Assembly: GCA_934140285.1 (NCBI GenBank)
Contig: CAKPBI010000001.1
Span: forward strand, 186,001-250,000
Direction of reading: 5' to 3'
Origin: an uncultured Bacilli bacterium
GTDB lineage: Bacteria > Bacillota_I > Bacilli_A > ML615J-28 > CAG-313
DNA length: 64,000 nt
This document shows, piece after piece, positions 52,440-63,700 of the stretch. Positions within the stretch are counted from its first letter, which is position 1, and each line of letters starts with the position of its first letter. The translations under genes and the position numbers were made by a program. The notes under the pieces are model-generated. The model was not told where the DNA came from. It did no database searches and was given only the letters and a program-made list of their open reading frames with translations.

Positions 52440-54956
52440 ATGCCTGAGATAATTAAGAATTTTCAACTTTCTAAGATTGAAAGTAACAATTATAAAAGAA
52501 TACTTAATGAAATAAAAAAAATAAAGGGGATAAAATCGGCTACAATCAATAAAGAAAAGAATACTTTACGCATCGAAGTAAGTGTTGACCAAAATGAAAG
52601 AAAAGCTCAAGCAAGACTTGAGAAGGTAAAAGCACAAATAACAAATGCCATTTTAACATATGAGAAAAAAGCAACAATCGAAGAGATTATCGCAAAAGAA
52701 GTGTATCGTAGAGTCTTGTATTTGAATGGCCTTGATTGTGCACATTGTGCAACAAAAATAGAAACAATTGCTAAAAGAGAACTTGATTATGAAAAACTAT
52801 TAGTTGATTATACAAGTTTTCGCTTTATTATTGAAAGTTCTAATAAAGAACAAATGAATAATATCATTGACCTTGTAACTAAAATAGCTCATAAGGTGGA
52901 TGAAAGAATCGAAGTAACAGAAAAAGTAAAAAAAGTTGAAGAATTAAAAGAAGAAGAAAAACCAAAAAAATATTTTCGTGATTTAACAATTATATTTGGA
53001 GCCATATCATATATCTTCTCATATTTATGTTTAATCGAATTTAGACCAGCAAATTGGCATAGAATATTTGAACATGAAGAAGCATTTAATACTGGTAGTC
53101 CATATTTAACGGCTCATATGATTCTGTTGATAATAACCTACCTACTTATTGGATATCCTATTATCATACGTTTCTTAAAGAATCTTCGTCATGGTCGATT
53201 CTTTGATGAAAATTCATTAATGACAATTGCGAGTATTGGTGCAATAGCAACTAACCATTTTTCAGAAGCAGTAATGGTCCTTGCGTTATTCCAACTTGGT
53301 GAGTACCTTCAACATCGAGCAGTAAATAAATGCCGAAAATCTATTGAAGAATTACTTAAGATAGATATTAAAAATGCTAAAATCAAAAAAGAAGATGAAG
53401 TAATCGAAATTGAAGTAGAAAGTGTCTTACCAGATGATATTATCGTTGTTAACAAAGGTGAGATGATTCCTCTAGATGGTATTCTTTTAAATCATAAAGC
53501 AATGCTAGATACTAAAAATTTAACTGGAGAATCATTAGTTAGAGAAATCGACAAAGGCGAAGTAATAATGGCTGGTACAGTAAACATGGGTGATGTAATT
53601 GAAATTAAAGTAATTCGCCCATATTCAGAATCAATGATAACTAAAATTCTTGATATGGTAGAAAACGCTTCTGCCTCAAAAGCAAAAGCTGAAAACTTTA
53701 TAACTAAATTTTCAAGATATTATACTCCAATAATCTTAGTTCTAGCAATCATTATTGGTGTATGTGGTTATTTCATAGAAACTAACTATATAATGCCAAG
53801 TGTATCGGTTAATTACTTGGAAAAAATTCAAGAGTGGGTTTATCGCTCAATGGTATTTTTAGTTATCTCTTGTCCTTGTGCCTTAGTTATATCAATTCCC
53901 CTATGTTTCTTTATGGGAATAGGTATTGCTTCTAAAAGAGGTATTCTTGTGAAAGGAAGCAACTATCTTGAAACTTTAAATAAAGTAGAAAATATTGTTT
54001 TTGATAAAACTGGAACTCTAACAAAAGGTGAATTTAAAATTCAAAAGATTGTTCCTGCATCATCAGATATCAAGGAAGACACAATTTTAAAAAATCTAAT
54101 TTATGTTGAATTTTACTCAAACCATCCTATTGGAATGTCAATTGTAGATGACTATGGAAGAGAAAATGTATTCTCAGAAATTATCAGTGATTTTACTACC
54201 TTATCAGGTGGTGCTAAAGCTTTAGTTAATGGTACTAAGTATACAGTTGGTAATCTAAAATTAATGAATGCTCTAAAATATGAAGTACCTACAGTTGAAG
54301 AAACAGGTTTAATTATATATGTAGTAAAAGAGAAATCATATCTTGGATATGTAGTAATAGGTGATTCAATACGTGAAGAAGCAAAGGGAGCAATCCAAGA
54401 GTTACATAATCAAGGTGTTAAAAATACATATATTTTAACAGGTGATATGCGAGGAATTGCTGAAGAAACAGCTAGTCAAATTGGTGTTGATAAAGTATAC
54501 TCTGAATTATTACCTGATGAAAAGGTGAAAAAACTAGAAGAAATCCGTGAATCTGCAACTATTGGTTGTACAGTATTTATCGGTGATGGAATCAATGATG
54601 CCCCTGCTATTGCCGCAAGCGATGTCGGAATTGCTATGGGTAAGGTTGGTAGTGATGCTACAATTGCTGTATCTGATGTTGTTATTATGAGTGATGATTT
54701 AAGTAAATTACCAGATTTACTAAAGATAGCAAAGGTAACACGAAGAAAGGTAATTCAAAACATTGTTATTTCATTATCTATAAAAGTATTAGTAATGATT
54801 TCAGCAATTAATCCTGCTTTTCCACTTCCACTATGGCTTGCAATATTCTCAGATGTTGGTGTATCATTAATTGCCATCTTTAATTCTATATTTATTTTAG
54901 GTACATTTAAAAACAAAAAAACAAACAAGAAGGAAGAAAAAACAAATGAAGAATAA
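52440..54956 (+). CDS. P1B-type heavy-metal-exporting ATPase (CadA/ZntA type)
   Basis: 838 residues. The N-terminal domains are two ferredoxin-like heavy-metal regions; the second keeps LNGLDCAHCATKIE (CxxC), while the first has lost its Cys pair. Membrane motif CPC in VISCPCALVIS, phosphorylation site DKTGTLTKGEF, hinge FIGDGINDAPAIA. The CPC plus the ArsR partner point to Zn2+, Cd2+, Pb2+ or Co2+ export. ATG at 52440 is one base after the arsR stop with GGTGA just upstream; the ATG at 52428 lies inside arsR. The last 11 bases overlap rimM. Confidence 0.93.
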   Translation: MPEIIKNFQLSKIESNNYKRILNEIKKIKGIKSATINKEKNTLRIEVSVDQNERKAQARLEKVKAQITNAILTYEKKATIEEIIAKEVYRRVLYLNGLDCAHCATKIETIAKRELDYEKLLVDYTSFRFIIESSNKEQMNNIIDLVTKIAHKVDERIEVTEKVKKVEELKEEEKPKKYFRDLTIIFGAISYIFSYLCLIEFRPANWHRIFEHEEAFNTGSPYLTAHMILLIITYLLIGYPIIIRFLKNLRHGRFFDENSLMTIASIGAIATNHFSEAVMVLALFQLGEYLQHRAVNKCRKSIEELLKIDIKNAKIKKEDEVIEIEVESVLPDDIIVVNKGEMIPLDGILLNHKAMLDTKNLTGESLVREIDKGEVIMAGTVNMGDVIEIKVIRPYSESMITKILDMVENASASKAKAENFITKFSRYYTPIILVLAIIIGVCGYFIETNYIMPSVSVNYLEKIQEWVYRSMVFLVISCPCALVISIPLCFFMGIGIASKRGILVKGSNYLETLNKVENIVFDKTGTLTKGEFKIQKIVPASSDIKEDTILKNLIYVEFYSNHPIGMSIVDDYGRENVFSEIISDFTTLSGGAKALVNGTKYTVGNLKLMNALKYEVPTVEETGLIIYVVKEKSYLGYVVIGDSIREEAKGAIQELHNQGVKNTYILTGDMRGIAEETASQIGVDKVYSELLPDEKVKKLEEIRESATIGCTVFIGDGINDAPAIAASDVGIAMGKVGSDATIAVSDVVIMSDDLSKLPDLLKIAKVTRRKVIQNIVISLSIKVLVMISAINPAFPLPLWLAIFSDVGVSLIAIFNSIFILGTFKNKKTNKKEEKTNEE

Positions 54957-55449
54957 TTTGATATTAATTGGTCATGTTGTTGGAACATTTGGTATTAAAG
55001 GTGAACTTAAAATAAATAGTGAAAGTGATTTTATAGAATATCGCTTTAGGGTAGGTGCAAAAATTTATTTCCAAGATTCAAAAGAATATGAAGTAACTTC
55101 TTTTAGAATTCATAAGGGTAATGTTTTAATAACAATTAATAATTTACTAAACATTAATGATGTATTAGATAAAGTAGGAATGGATGTATTTGCTTCAACA
55201 AATGATGTTCCACCAATGAAAGAAAATGAGTATTATGTTGATGATCTAGTAGGATTACAAGTATTAAATACAAATAATGAAATACTAGGAACTGTAACAG
55301 ATGTAATAGATATTCCTAGTGGTTACTTACTAGAGATAACTGACAAGACAAACAATAATAGTTTTTTAGTTCCTTTTGTTGATGCTTTTGTAAAATCAAT
55401 AGATGATGAGAAAATTATAATTGAAGAAATTGAAGGTTTAAGATCATGA
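54946..55449 (+). CDS. rimM: Ribosome maturation factor RimM
   Basis: 167 residues. N-terminal IGHVVGTFGIKGELKINSES and C-terminal PRC-barrel (YYVDDLVGLQVLNTNNEILG). It processes the 3' domain of 16S rRNA. It overlaps the ATPase gene at its 5' end and trmD by 4 bases at its 3' end, with no obvious promoter of its own, so it may be transcribed from the metal-responsive promoter. Confidence 0.95.
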   Translation: MKNNLILIGHVVGTFGIKGELKINSESDFIEYRFRVGAKIYFQDSKEYEVTSFRIHKGNVLITINNLLNINDVLDKVGMDVFASTNDVPPMKENEYYVDDLVGLQVLNTNNEILGTVTDVIDIPSGYLLEITDKTNNNSFLVPFVDAFVKSIDDEKIIIEEIEGLRS

Positions 55450-56180
55450 AGTTTGATATTTTAACATTATTTCCCGAAATGTTTACTAATTATTTTAATA
55501 GTTCAATTTTAAAAAGAGCAATTAACAATAATATAATTGAATGCAATACCATTGATTTTCGTGAATACTCAGGTAATAAACATAATACTGTTGATGATTA
55601 TTCATATAGTGGAGGAGCGGGAATGTTAATTCGTGTTGATCCCATTCATCGAGCTCTTACCCATATCAAAGATTATGAAAAAGCATATGTTATTTTAACA
55701 TCACCTAGTGGTACTCAATTTAATCAAAAGAAAGCCCTTGAACTTTCTAAAAAAGAACATTTAATAATTATATGTGGCCATTATGAAGGCGTTGATGCAA
55801 GAGTTCTTAACTATGTTGATGAAGAAATATCTATTGGTGATTATGTCTTAACAGGTGGTGAAGTTCCTGCTCTTGTGATCGTCGATTCTGTGAGTCGCTT
55901 AATACCAGGTGTAATCAGTGAGGACTCGATAAGTACAGAATCTTTCAATGATGATTTGTTAGAATATCCTCAATATACAAGACCACAGGAATATGATGGA
56001 CATAGTGTCCCCGAAATCCTTTTATCAGGTCATCATGCGAAAATAAAAAAATGGCAACGATATGAAGCCCTTAAGAAAACCTTACTTGTAAGACCTGATT
56101 TATTAGAAAAAGCAACGCTAACCCCTGAAGACTTAGCAATGATTGAGGAAATTAAAAATGAAATATGTAAAGAAGATTAG
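55446..56180 (+). CDS. trmD: tRNA (guanine37-N1)-methyltransferase
   Basis: 244 residues. DYSYSGGAGMLIRVDPI, ICGHYEGVDARV and DYVLTGGEVPALVIVDSVSR are the SPOUT-knot and SAM-binding signatures. Methylates G37 to prevent +1 frameshifting. ATG overlaps rimM (ATGA). The usual rplS follower is absent. Confidence 0.97.
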   Translation: MKFDILTLFPEMFTNYFNSSILKRAINNNIIECNTIDFREYSGNKHNTVDDYSYSGGAGMLIRVDPIHRALTHIKDYEKAYVILTSPSGTQFNQKKALELSKKEHLIIICGHYEGVDARVLNYVDEEISIGDYVLTGGEVPALVIVDSVSRLIPGVISEDSISTESFNDDLLEYPQYTRPQEYDGHSVPEILLSGHHAKIKKWQRYEALKKTLLVRPDLLEKATLTPEDLAMIEEIKNEICKED

Positions 56181-56658
56181 TTGTCTCCTTTTAGTAATAA
56201 TATATATATTATCAATTACTGGATGTAAGAAGACATATATATATCATAATGAAAAGGCAGTAGATTATTTGAATGCATATTATGAATATCTGAGTGATGA
56301 AAAACAAGATTTTATTGGAATCGATTTAAGAGATTTAGAAACAGCATATGCTTCTGGTCACTTAAAAGGATTTATAAGTTATAACTATAACTTAAAAAGA
56401 AAAAGTACAGAAGATGAAACTACATACTTACAAAGATGTAGTACAGCTTTTCAAAGTTGGATTCGTCAAAATGTTGATAAAAGAACAACAATCTTTTTGA
56501 TTGATCAAAATGGAACAAACGTTCTATCAGAAGCGGTAAAACTAAAATCTAGTGGATATAAAAATATTCATATTTACGCAGAAGGATATAAAACATTAAA
56601 TGAATATAACCACAACATAATCCCCATTATAACAGGAATTGAAGATTGTGGCTGTTAG
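56158..56658 (+). CDS. Rhodanese-like lipoprotein lacking the catalytic cysteine
   Basis: 166 residues. Lipoprotein signal ends near Cys23 (ILSITGC). The rest resembles a rhodanese domain: DFIGIDLRDLETAYASGHLKGFI fits the DxRxxxEYxxGHIxGA region (positions about 58-80), but the active-site loop that should read Cys-x-x-Gly is FLIDQNGTN, so no persulfide can form. The C-terminus GIEDCGC has two Cys. It is probably a binding or structural variant. ATG at 56158 overlaps trmD by 23 bases. Confidence 0.7.
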   Translation: MKYVKKISCLLLVIIYILSITGCKKTYIYHNEKAVDYLNAYYEYLSDEKQDFIGIDLRDLETAYASGHLKGFISYNYNLKRKSTEDETTYLQRCSTAFQSWIRQNVDKRTTIFLIDQNGTNVLSEAVKLKSSGYKNIHIYAEGYKTLNEYNHNIIPIITGIEDCGC

Positions 56659-56669
56659 AAAGGAAAAAC

Positions 56670-59645
56670 ATGAAAAAAAGAATATTTAGTCTATTATTTT
56701 TAATATTATCTTTAGTATTAATTACCTCATGTCAATTAATAGGTACTACTACTAAATATAATATAACTTATTATGTAGATGGTGAAGTAATTGAACATAC
56801 ACCATCAAGTTATGAAGAAGGAAAAGTTACTAAACTTAACCCACTTGATAATGATAATTTTGAAGGATGGTATTTAAGTGAAACTTTTGAAGGAAACCCT
56901 ATTGTTCAAATTGAAGTAGACCAAACTGGAGATATTAGTTTGTATGCGAAAATGAAAAATGATGTTCCAACTCCTTCAGTTAAAGAACTAGAAGATGCTC
57001 TTAATGATTTAGAAAGTTTTGCTTATAATGTTTCATACGTTATTGATGGACTTACTCGTGCTTCTTATAGTTATGAATTCTACAAAAATAGCTATAAAGC
57101 AATGTTTCAATATGAAGATTCATCAATCAATTATGAATATTTAGCATATGTTAATGATGTATACTATTATTATGGATTATATGAAGATGGCACATATTAT
57201 AGTATTGATGAATCAAATCAATTCTTTAGTTCATATATTGCTTACTTGGATTTAATTGATTTATCAAGTATTGATACTTCTAAATTCATGTTCAAAAATG
57301 GTCAATACATTCTAAAAGATTCTAAACAAACATCAGAAGTTGCTAATGATATATTCTGCACTATGGATAAAGAATATACTAATTTAGCAATTGAATTATT
57401 TGAAGGTAAATTATATAAACTATTTGTAACTGTCGCATCATTAACTCAAAATATATCATATGAAGTAAGTTTCTCAAATCATAATAAAGTTGAATTTACT
57501 TTACCAAATGCTACTCCACTTGAGACAGTAACAACTATCGCCAAAGCAAAAGAAGCAAGGGAAGGCGAAAGTGTAACTGTTACTGGTTCAGTATCTGGTA
57601 TAGTAGGCAACAATTTCTATATTCAAGATGAAACTGGCGGAATATATATATATTGTGGAAGCAGCAATGATGCTTTAAATGACCTTACTATAGGTACTGT
57701 TGTTACGGTAACAGGTGTTAAAGAAACATATAAAGGTCTTGTTGAAATTAAATCGATATTAAGTATTGAGATAATTGGAAATAGTGAACTTTCCACAAAA
57801 AATCTTGAAACTCTAAAAAAAGATGAATTAGACTTATATGTAGGTATGAATGTTAGTTTCCAAAACTTTTTGGTTACAGCAGTCCCTCAATCATTTAATT
57901 CTTCATCTGATAATAGCTTTACTATTTCTGATGGTACAAACACGACAACATTATTTGTTTCTAAACATCTAAATAATGCTTTAGGTGATGAAACTTATAA
58001 TTTACTTGCTTCCCTAAATGTTGGTGATGTTATCAATGTAAGTAGTGCAGTAATTAGTTATTTTAACAAACCACAAGTTGCGGTAACAGCGAATACTGTT
58101 ATAACTCTTGGAACTTTAGAAGCAACTCTTGTTGCTTCTCCTACAAGAATCCGTGTAAAAGAAAATACTTCATTTGAGGAAGCTATCAAATCTTTAGTAG
58201 TAACCTTTAATGATGTTGATGGCACATCTAAAGTACTTTCTAGAGATGAATATACATTAAACTCTGTTGATTACAAAACAACTGAGGGAGAATACGAAAT
58301 AGAAGTAACATATAATGATTTAACTACAATCTTTGTAATTGTGGTAACAACTGGATCAACTAAACCTACAACAATCCCTAAAGATACTACACGTCTTGAA
58401 GATATCATTAGAGATATGGGAAAAGACGAAACAACAGGTGAAGTTTATGGGGTTACTCGCGGACTTCCTTCAATTGGCAATCCTAAAGTATTAGTAATTC
58501 CTATTTCATTTACCGATTATCCTGCTCCAAGTGATATGGTAAATAATCTTGAAAGAGCCTTCTTTGGTGATTCATCTACAACAGGATGGGAAAGCTTAAG
58601 CAGTTATTATCAAAAGAGTTCATATGGAAAATTAAATATCGAAGGTACAGTATTACCAGTATTCCAAACAGGTAAAGAAGCTTCATATTATGATGCTAAA
58701 GACAAAGGTGACTATGAAATTATTCAAGCTGCTCTAAAGTATTATGATAAAGACATTGATTATTCCGAATACGATAGTGATAAAGATGGATATATTGATT
58801 CAATATACCTTGTATATACTTGTGAAATAAATAGAAATGATGATAATAGTATGTGGTGGGCATATACTTATGAATACTTTACAGATGATATTGAAAAATA
58901 TGATAATGTTGAAGCAGACTTCTATTTACTTGCTGGTTATGACTTCTTAACAGAAATTCCAGCATCAGGTAAAACATTAAAGTATAATTTAGAAACATTC
59001 ATTCATGAAACAGGTCATTTACTAGGTTTAGATGATTACTATGATACTGACACCTCAAAAGGCCCCGCAGGTGGTCTTGGTGGTGGTGACATGATGGACT
59101 ATAATGTTGGTGATCATAATCCGTTCTCTAAAGCAATCCTTGGATGGGTAGATCCACTTGTAATGGGAGATGATGATGCAACTATTACACTTAGATCATT
59201 TGGTTCTACTGGTGATTGTTTGATTATTGCTAAAAACTTTAACAATTCATTATTTACAGAATACTTCATTATTGATTTCTATACTCCAGATGGATTAAAT
59301 CAAATGGAAGCTGGTTATAGTGGTTTATTCTCAAAGAGTGGTATACGTATTTATCATATTGACGCAACCCCTAACGATCCAACAAAAGGTGTATCAATTT
59401 GGGATGTTTATAAATATAACAATAGTAGTACTGACCATCGCCTAATCTCATTGGTAGAAGCTGATGGTAATAATGATATTGAAGGTGATGATATATATGG
59501 TGGTTCATCATCTAATAGTGATTTATTCCAAGCAAAAGATGTTTGGTCAACTGCTAAATGGTATGATGGTAGTGATGCCGGTTTCGTTTTAGAGGTTGTA
59601 TCAATCAATAATTCGGAAGCTGTAATTAATATTTCATTTAAATAA
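56670..59645 (+). CDS. M6-family metalloprotease lipoprotein (immune inhibitor A-like)
   Basis: 991 residues. Lipobox ITSC (Cys21). After one InlB-B repeat (28-93) and a divergent region comes an OB-like domain (about 295-370, GNNFYIQDETGGIYIYCG) and an Ig-like segment near 485-560. The M6 peptidase follows at about 570 to the end: FIHETGHLLGLDDYYD, with zinc ligands His779, His783 and catalytic Glu780. Such surface proteases degrade host or competitor proteins. AAAGGAAAAAC precedes the ATG; the longer frame lies inside the rhodanese-like gene. Confidence 0.88.
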   Translation: MKKRIFSLLFLILSLVLITSCQLIGTTTKYNITYYVDGEVIEHTPSSYEEGKVTKLNPLDNDNFEGWYLSETFEGNPIVQIEVDQTGDISLYAKMKNDVPTPSVKELEDALNDLESFAYNVSYVIDGLTRASYSYEFYKNSYKAMFQYEDSSINYEYLAYVNDVYYYYGLYEDGTYYSIDESNQFFSSYIAYLDLIDLSSIDTSKFMFKNGQYILKDSKQTSEVANDIFCTMDKEYTNLAIELFEGKLYKLFVTVASLTQNISYEVSFSNHNKVEFTLPNATPLETVTTIAKAKEAREGESVTVTGSVSGIVGNNFYIQDETGGIYIYCGSSNDALNDLTIGTVVTVTGVKETYKGLVEIKSILSIEIIGNSELSTKNLETLKKDELDLYVGMNVSFQNFLVTAVPQSFNSSSDNSFTISDGTNTTTLFVSKHLNNALGDETYNLLASLNVGDVINVSSAVISYFNKPQVAVTANTVITLGTLEATLVASPTRIRVKENTSFEEAIKSLVVTFNDVDGTSKVLSRDEYTLNSVDYKTTEGEYEIEVTYNDLTTIFVIVVTTGSTKPTTIPKDTTRLEDIIRDMGKDETTGEVYGVTRGLPSIGNPKVLVIPISFTDYPAPSDMVNNLERAFFGDSSTTGWESLSSYYQKSSYGKLNIEGTVLPVFQTGKEASYYDAKDKGDYEIIQAALKYYDKDIDYSEYDSDKDGYIDSIYLVYTCEINRNDDNSMWWAYTYEYFTDDIEKYDNVEADFYLLAGYDFLTEIPASGKTLKYNLETFIHETGHLLGLDDYYDTDTSKGPAGGLGGGDMMDYNVGDHNPFSKAILGWVDPLVMGDDDATITLRSFGSTGDCLIIAKNFNNSLFTEYFIIDFYTPDGLNQMEAGYSGLFSKSGIRIYHIDATPNDPTKGVSIWDVYKYNNSSTDHRLISLVEADGNNDIEGDDIYGGSSSNSDLFQAKDVWSTAKWYDGSDAGFVLEVVSINNSEAVINISFK

Positions 59646-59650
59646 AAAAG

Positions 59651-59687
59651 AAAATAATGCCGGATAATTTATCCGACATTATTTTTC
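59651..59687. terminator. Bidirectional terminator, M6 gene and cvfB
   Basis: AAAATAATG-C-CGGAT / ATCCG-A-CATTATTTTT with one C-A mismatch. It reaches into the end of the minus-strand cvfB gene. Confidence 0.8.
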
Positions 59688-60536
59688 TATTAAAGTAATC
59701 TTGTAATCTTCAATACTAATTAAACGTTTTTTATAAAGAGCTCCAACTGCTCTTTTAAAAGCACTCTTACTCATTTTAAAAAACTTACTGATATCTTCAG
59801 GAGAAGAAGCATTACCAAGAGGGACAATTCCTCCCATTTGTTTTAGATAGTTATATATAGTATCACTATCACTAAGTCTTGAATATTCTTTTCTTTCAAT
59901 TGTTGATGCATAGTATTCTCCATGCTCATTAATATGAATTACTTTACATGTAACTTCCTCACCCAAGTGATAGTTTTTACGAAGATAGTTTTTATGAATA
60001 AAAACAAATTGAAACTCTCTTGTACAAACAGTAATTCCTGCTTGAGTAATCTTTGATACATTTCCACTGATTGTTTGGTCTACTTTAAGTTTTGGTGGTA
60101 AAACTTTAACATCATTAGGAGTAATAATTCTTGCGACCAACTGATGTTGTTTTTCAATTAAAATACAAGGCACTTCCTCATCTATTTTTGGCCATGCCTT
60201 TATTGAGCTTGGTAGAAAGTCTTTGGATAATAATATGTCTTTTGCGATATTTATATTAACAAATGCTCCCGCATTTTCTAGTATATTTACCACCTTTACA
60301 AATCCATAATTAGAAGTTGTAATTAAAGGATCTTCCATAGTTGCACATAATCTTTTCTTTTGGTCATAGTAAAGAAAGGCTTTTATCTTTTCTCCTGGCT
60401 CAAGTTTTCTTGTTGCTTGATTAAAATGTAAAAAGACATAAGTAGTTAATTCATCATCATCAGGACTAAGTGTATAGCTAATGTCAGTTTCTCTTTTTAC
60501 AATAAATCTATTTACTTCTCCAATATGTAAAGGCAT
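59679..60536 (-). CDS. cvfB: CvfB-like S1 RNA-binding protein
   Basis: 285 residues. Three S1-like beta barrels (for example GFVKVVNILENAGAFVNINIAKDILL near 78-105 and QTISGNVSKITQAGITVCTREFQFVFI near 155-180, abbreviated by position) and a C-terminal winged helix (FFKMSKSAFKRAVGALYKKRLISI). This is the CvfB/YitL layout; CvfB binds RNA and affects virulence-gene expression in staphylococci. ATG at 60536 follows AAGGAG at 8 bases; an earlier GTG at 60545 overlaps that site. Single gene. Confidence 0.9.
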   Translation of the reverse strand: MPLHIGEVNRFIVKRETDISYTLSPDDDELTTYVFLHFNQATRKLEPGEKIKAFLYYDQKKRLCATMEDPLITTSNYGFVKVVNILENAGAFVNINIAKDILLSKDFLPSSIKAWPKIDEEVPCILIEKQHQLVARIITPNDVKVLPPKLKVDQTISGNVSKITQAGITVCTREFQFVFIHKNYLRKNYHLGEEVTCKVIHINEHGEYYASTIERKEYSRLSDSDTIYNYLKQMGGIVPLGNASSPEDISKFFKMSKSAFKRAVGALYKKRLISIEDYKITLIEK

Positions 60537-60701
60537 ATATATCACTCCTTTTTTCTTTAATATATCATATCATAAATACAAAAAAAATAAGTCATTTTTA
60601 CATTTAAAGATAAAAGCCTCCAAGGTTATATTAAATAAAATAAATAATTTAAGGTTTAAAGAAAAAAATTAATCATTTAAAGGGATTAAAAAAAATAAGT
60701 A

Positions 60702-60710
60702 TGATATAAT
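60702..60710 (+). promoter_or_regulatory. Extended -10 promoter of the GDPD lipoprotein
   Basis: TGATATAAT with no recognisable -35. It lies just before a cre-like palindrome. Confidence 0.55.
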
Positions 60711-60715
60711 CTAAA

Positions 60716-60735
60716 TTGTGAAAAGGCTTTCACAA
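60716..60735. promoter_or_regulatory. cre-like palindrome
   Basis: TTGTGAAA-AGGC-TTTCACAA; the core TGAAAAGGCTTTCA fits the TGWAANCGNTNWCA pattern except one base (G for C). It covers the region just past the -10, where CcpA would block transcription. Confidence 0.55.
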
Positions 60736-60760
60736 ATTTAAAAAGAGAAAGAGGTAAGTA

Positions 60761-63700
60761 ATGAAAAAAGGATTTTTATTATTGGTAGCATGTCTACTAA
60801 CCCTTGGTATTATTGCCTGCCAAACTACATCGGCAGAGCTTAGTATCGAGAATAAAGATGTTTCTCTAGAAGTTGGAGAAACTCATAAGCTAGATGTAAA
60901 AGTCGTAAATGATGATGATCCAATCTTTTCTTATAAGGTTGTTGACCCATCTATCGTACGTGTAGAAAAAGGCATCGTAACAGCTCTTAGAGAAGGTGAA
61001 ACAGATGTTGAAATTGGCGTAAAATATGTCAAGGGAAATAAAGTAACTGTTCACTTCACAGTAAAAGATAATCGTAAGATATCCCTAAGTGCTGATTCCG
61101 TTTATTTGAAAGCGGGAGAAACAACTAAGTTAGAGATACTTCCTAAAGATGTCTTCTTAGTAGACGATACTTGTGTTTGGTCATCAAGTGATCCAAGTGT
61201 TGCGACTGTAAAAGATGGTATTGTTAAAGCAATAGGTGCTGGAACAGCAATCATCAGTGTTGAAGTTGATGGACTAAAAGCTGAAATTACAATTGCTGTT
61301 GAAAAAGAAGTTGATGTAATTAAACCTGAGTTTATACTTGGTGAAGGCATTGCAGAGAAAAACTTCTTAAACTGGAATAAACCATTTAATCCACTTGATG
61401 GTATTCAAGCAATTGATAATGTTGATGGTGACATAACTTCTAAGATTGAAGTAGTAGGTGAAGTTGATAATCAAACATATGGTTTCTATGAATTAACTTA
61501 TCGAGTTCAAGATGAAGCAGGTAATAAAGCTGAGTTTAAACGTACAATTGAAGTTGTATGGAACTATGATGTTACTTTCATTGGTCACGCTGGTAGTTAC
61601 TACGGATTAATGAATTCCGAAGAAGCATTCCTATATGCGGTACAAGTATTAAAATACCAAGCTTTAGAGTGTGATTTAAAACAAACATCCGATGGCGTTT
61701 TTGTAATGAGTCATGATGAAACATTTGGTGGTTATACTATTTCAACAACTCCATGGAGTGTACTAAAAGATGTTGAAGTAACAAAGAGTAGAAAAGCTGG
61801 TTTCCCTGCACAAAATGGAAGTGTAACCAAAGATACTTATACAACAAAACTTTGTACATTAGAGCGTTACCTAGAGATTTGTCGTCAATATAACGCAAAA
61901 GCAGTAATTGAGCTAAAATCATCAGCAGGTATTACAAACTCTGATCAATCAAGAATGCAAGCATTAATGGATGAAATTGAAAAAGCAGGAATGCGAGAAG
62001 ATACTATTTTCTTAGGTTCACAATATAACTGTTTAATATGGACAAGAGAGAATGGCTATTCAGATGTTGAATGTCAATATCTAGTAAACTCATGTGAAAG
62101 CGATACAATTTTAGAAAGATGTAAAAAATATGATCTAGATGTAAGTATTAACGTTACTGCTAGCTATTCAAATAGTGAAGAATGGCTTGCTAAATACAAA
62201 GAAGCAGGATTAAAGATTTCTACATATACATTTACTCAATATGTTGATTATCCAACTGTTCAAGAATGGATCAATAAAGGTGCTGACTATGTAACATGTG
62301 ATTGGCAATTAATGAGTAAACTAAATTTACCAGAATCTTCAAATGATCCTGATTCTAATATAACTCATAAAGTTATTTTTAAAGATTATGATGGAAAAGT
62401 ATTAAAAGAAGCGGTAGTTAAAGATGGTCGTGCAGCCGCAGCGCCTAAAGATCCAACTCGTCTTGGATATAGATTCACTGGTTGGGATAAATCAATCGTA
62501 AATGTAAAACAAGACCTTGAAGTAACTGCATTATATGAAATTTGTGAATACACAATTACATATGATAAAAACTTAACAACAATAATTAAATCAAAATGGA
62601 ATAACAAGGATGAATTTGTAAATGAACTTTATACTGATTTATATAATTGGTTTATAACAAATGCTGAATATATTTCAACATATGTTCAAGTTCAAAATGG
62701 TAAAGTTACAATAACTAAGAATGGTCAAACTACTTCATTCAGTAATGTAGAAGAACTAAAAGCAATAGATATATATGTATTTGAAAAAACTGTATCTAAT
62801 TTTATTTATCAACCTGTTAAACGTGATAGTGAAGGAAAAGCCGTAATAGAACATTCAGAAAGTTATTTCTTAAATAGTGATGCTTATCGTGAAAAATATC
62901 AAGCAATGGATCAATATTTCTATAATGCTGTTAAGAATGGTTACCCAGCATATGATAATACGTATACACCAACATCAGCTGGTAAAATCCAAATTCTATT
63001 CCGTTTCCATCAATGGGTAAAAGGAACAACAATTGCAGCATTTAATGAACTTCCTGCAAAATACATTGTAAAAGATAATAACGAAGTACAAGCAGAACTT
63101 CCAACAACTAATCTAAAATATACAGTTGAAGATGAATTTGATTTACCATCGGCAACTGCTAATGTTAATTTCTTAGGTTGGTTCTTAGATAGAGAATGTA
63201 CTATAGCAATTACTAAGATAACAAAAGGTATGACTGGTAATTTAGTACTTTATGCAAAATGGGAATATACAATTCCAGTAGTAAATTCAAAAATTACATT
63301 TGAACTAGATGGTGGAGAATTTGAAGAAGGATATGTTGTTCCTACAACATATGAAGAAGGAAAAGAATTAGTCTTAGCAACTCCAGTTAAAGAAGGATAT
63401 ATATTCCTTGGCTGGACTCTTGAAAAAGATAGTACTGAATATATCACATCAATTTCTGCAGCTCAAACTGGTGATGTAACTGTTTATGCAGCATGGAAAG
63501 AAGAAGCAGTAGCTGTTGATGAAATTTTAGTTGGTCCTAATGAAGAGTACAAAACAATTAAAGATGCTCTTCTTGTTGCAACGACAAATACTAAGATATA
63601 TGTTAAATCTGGTACATATAGTGAAGATTTAGTTGTAGCTTATGACGGAATTCAATTAATTGGTCCAAACTCAGGAATGGATGGAACAAGTGATAAACGA

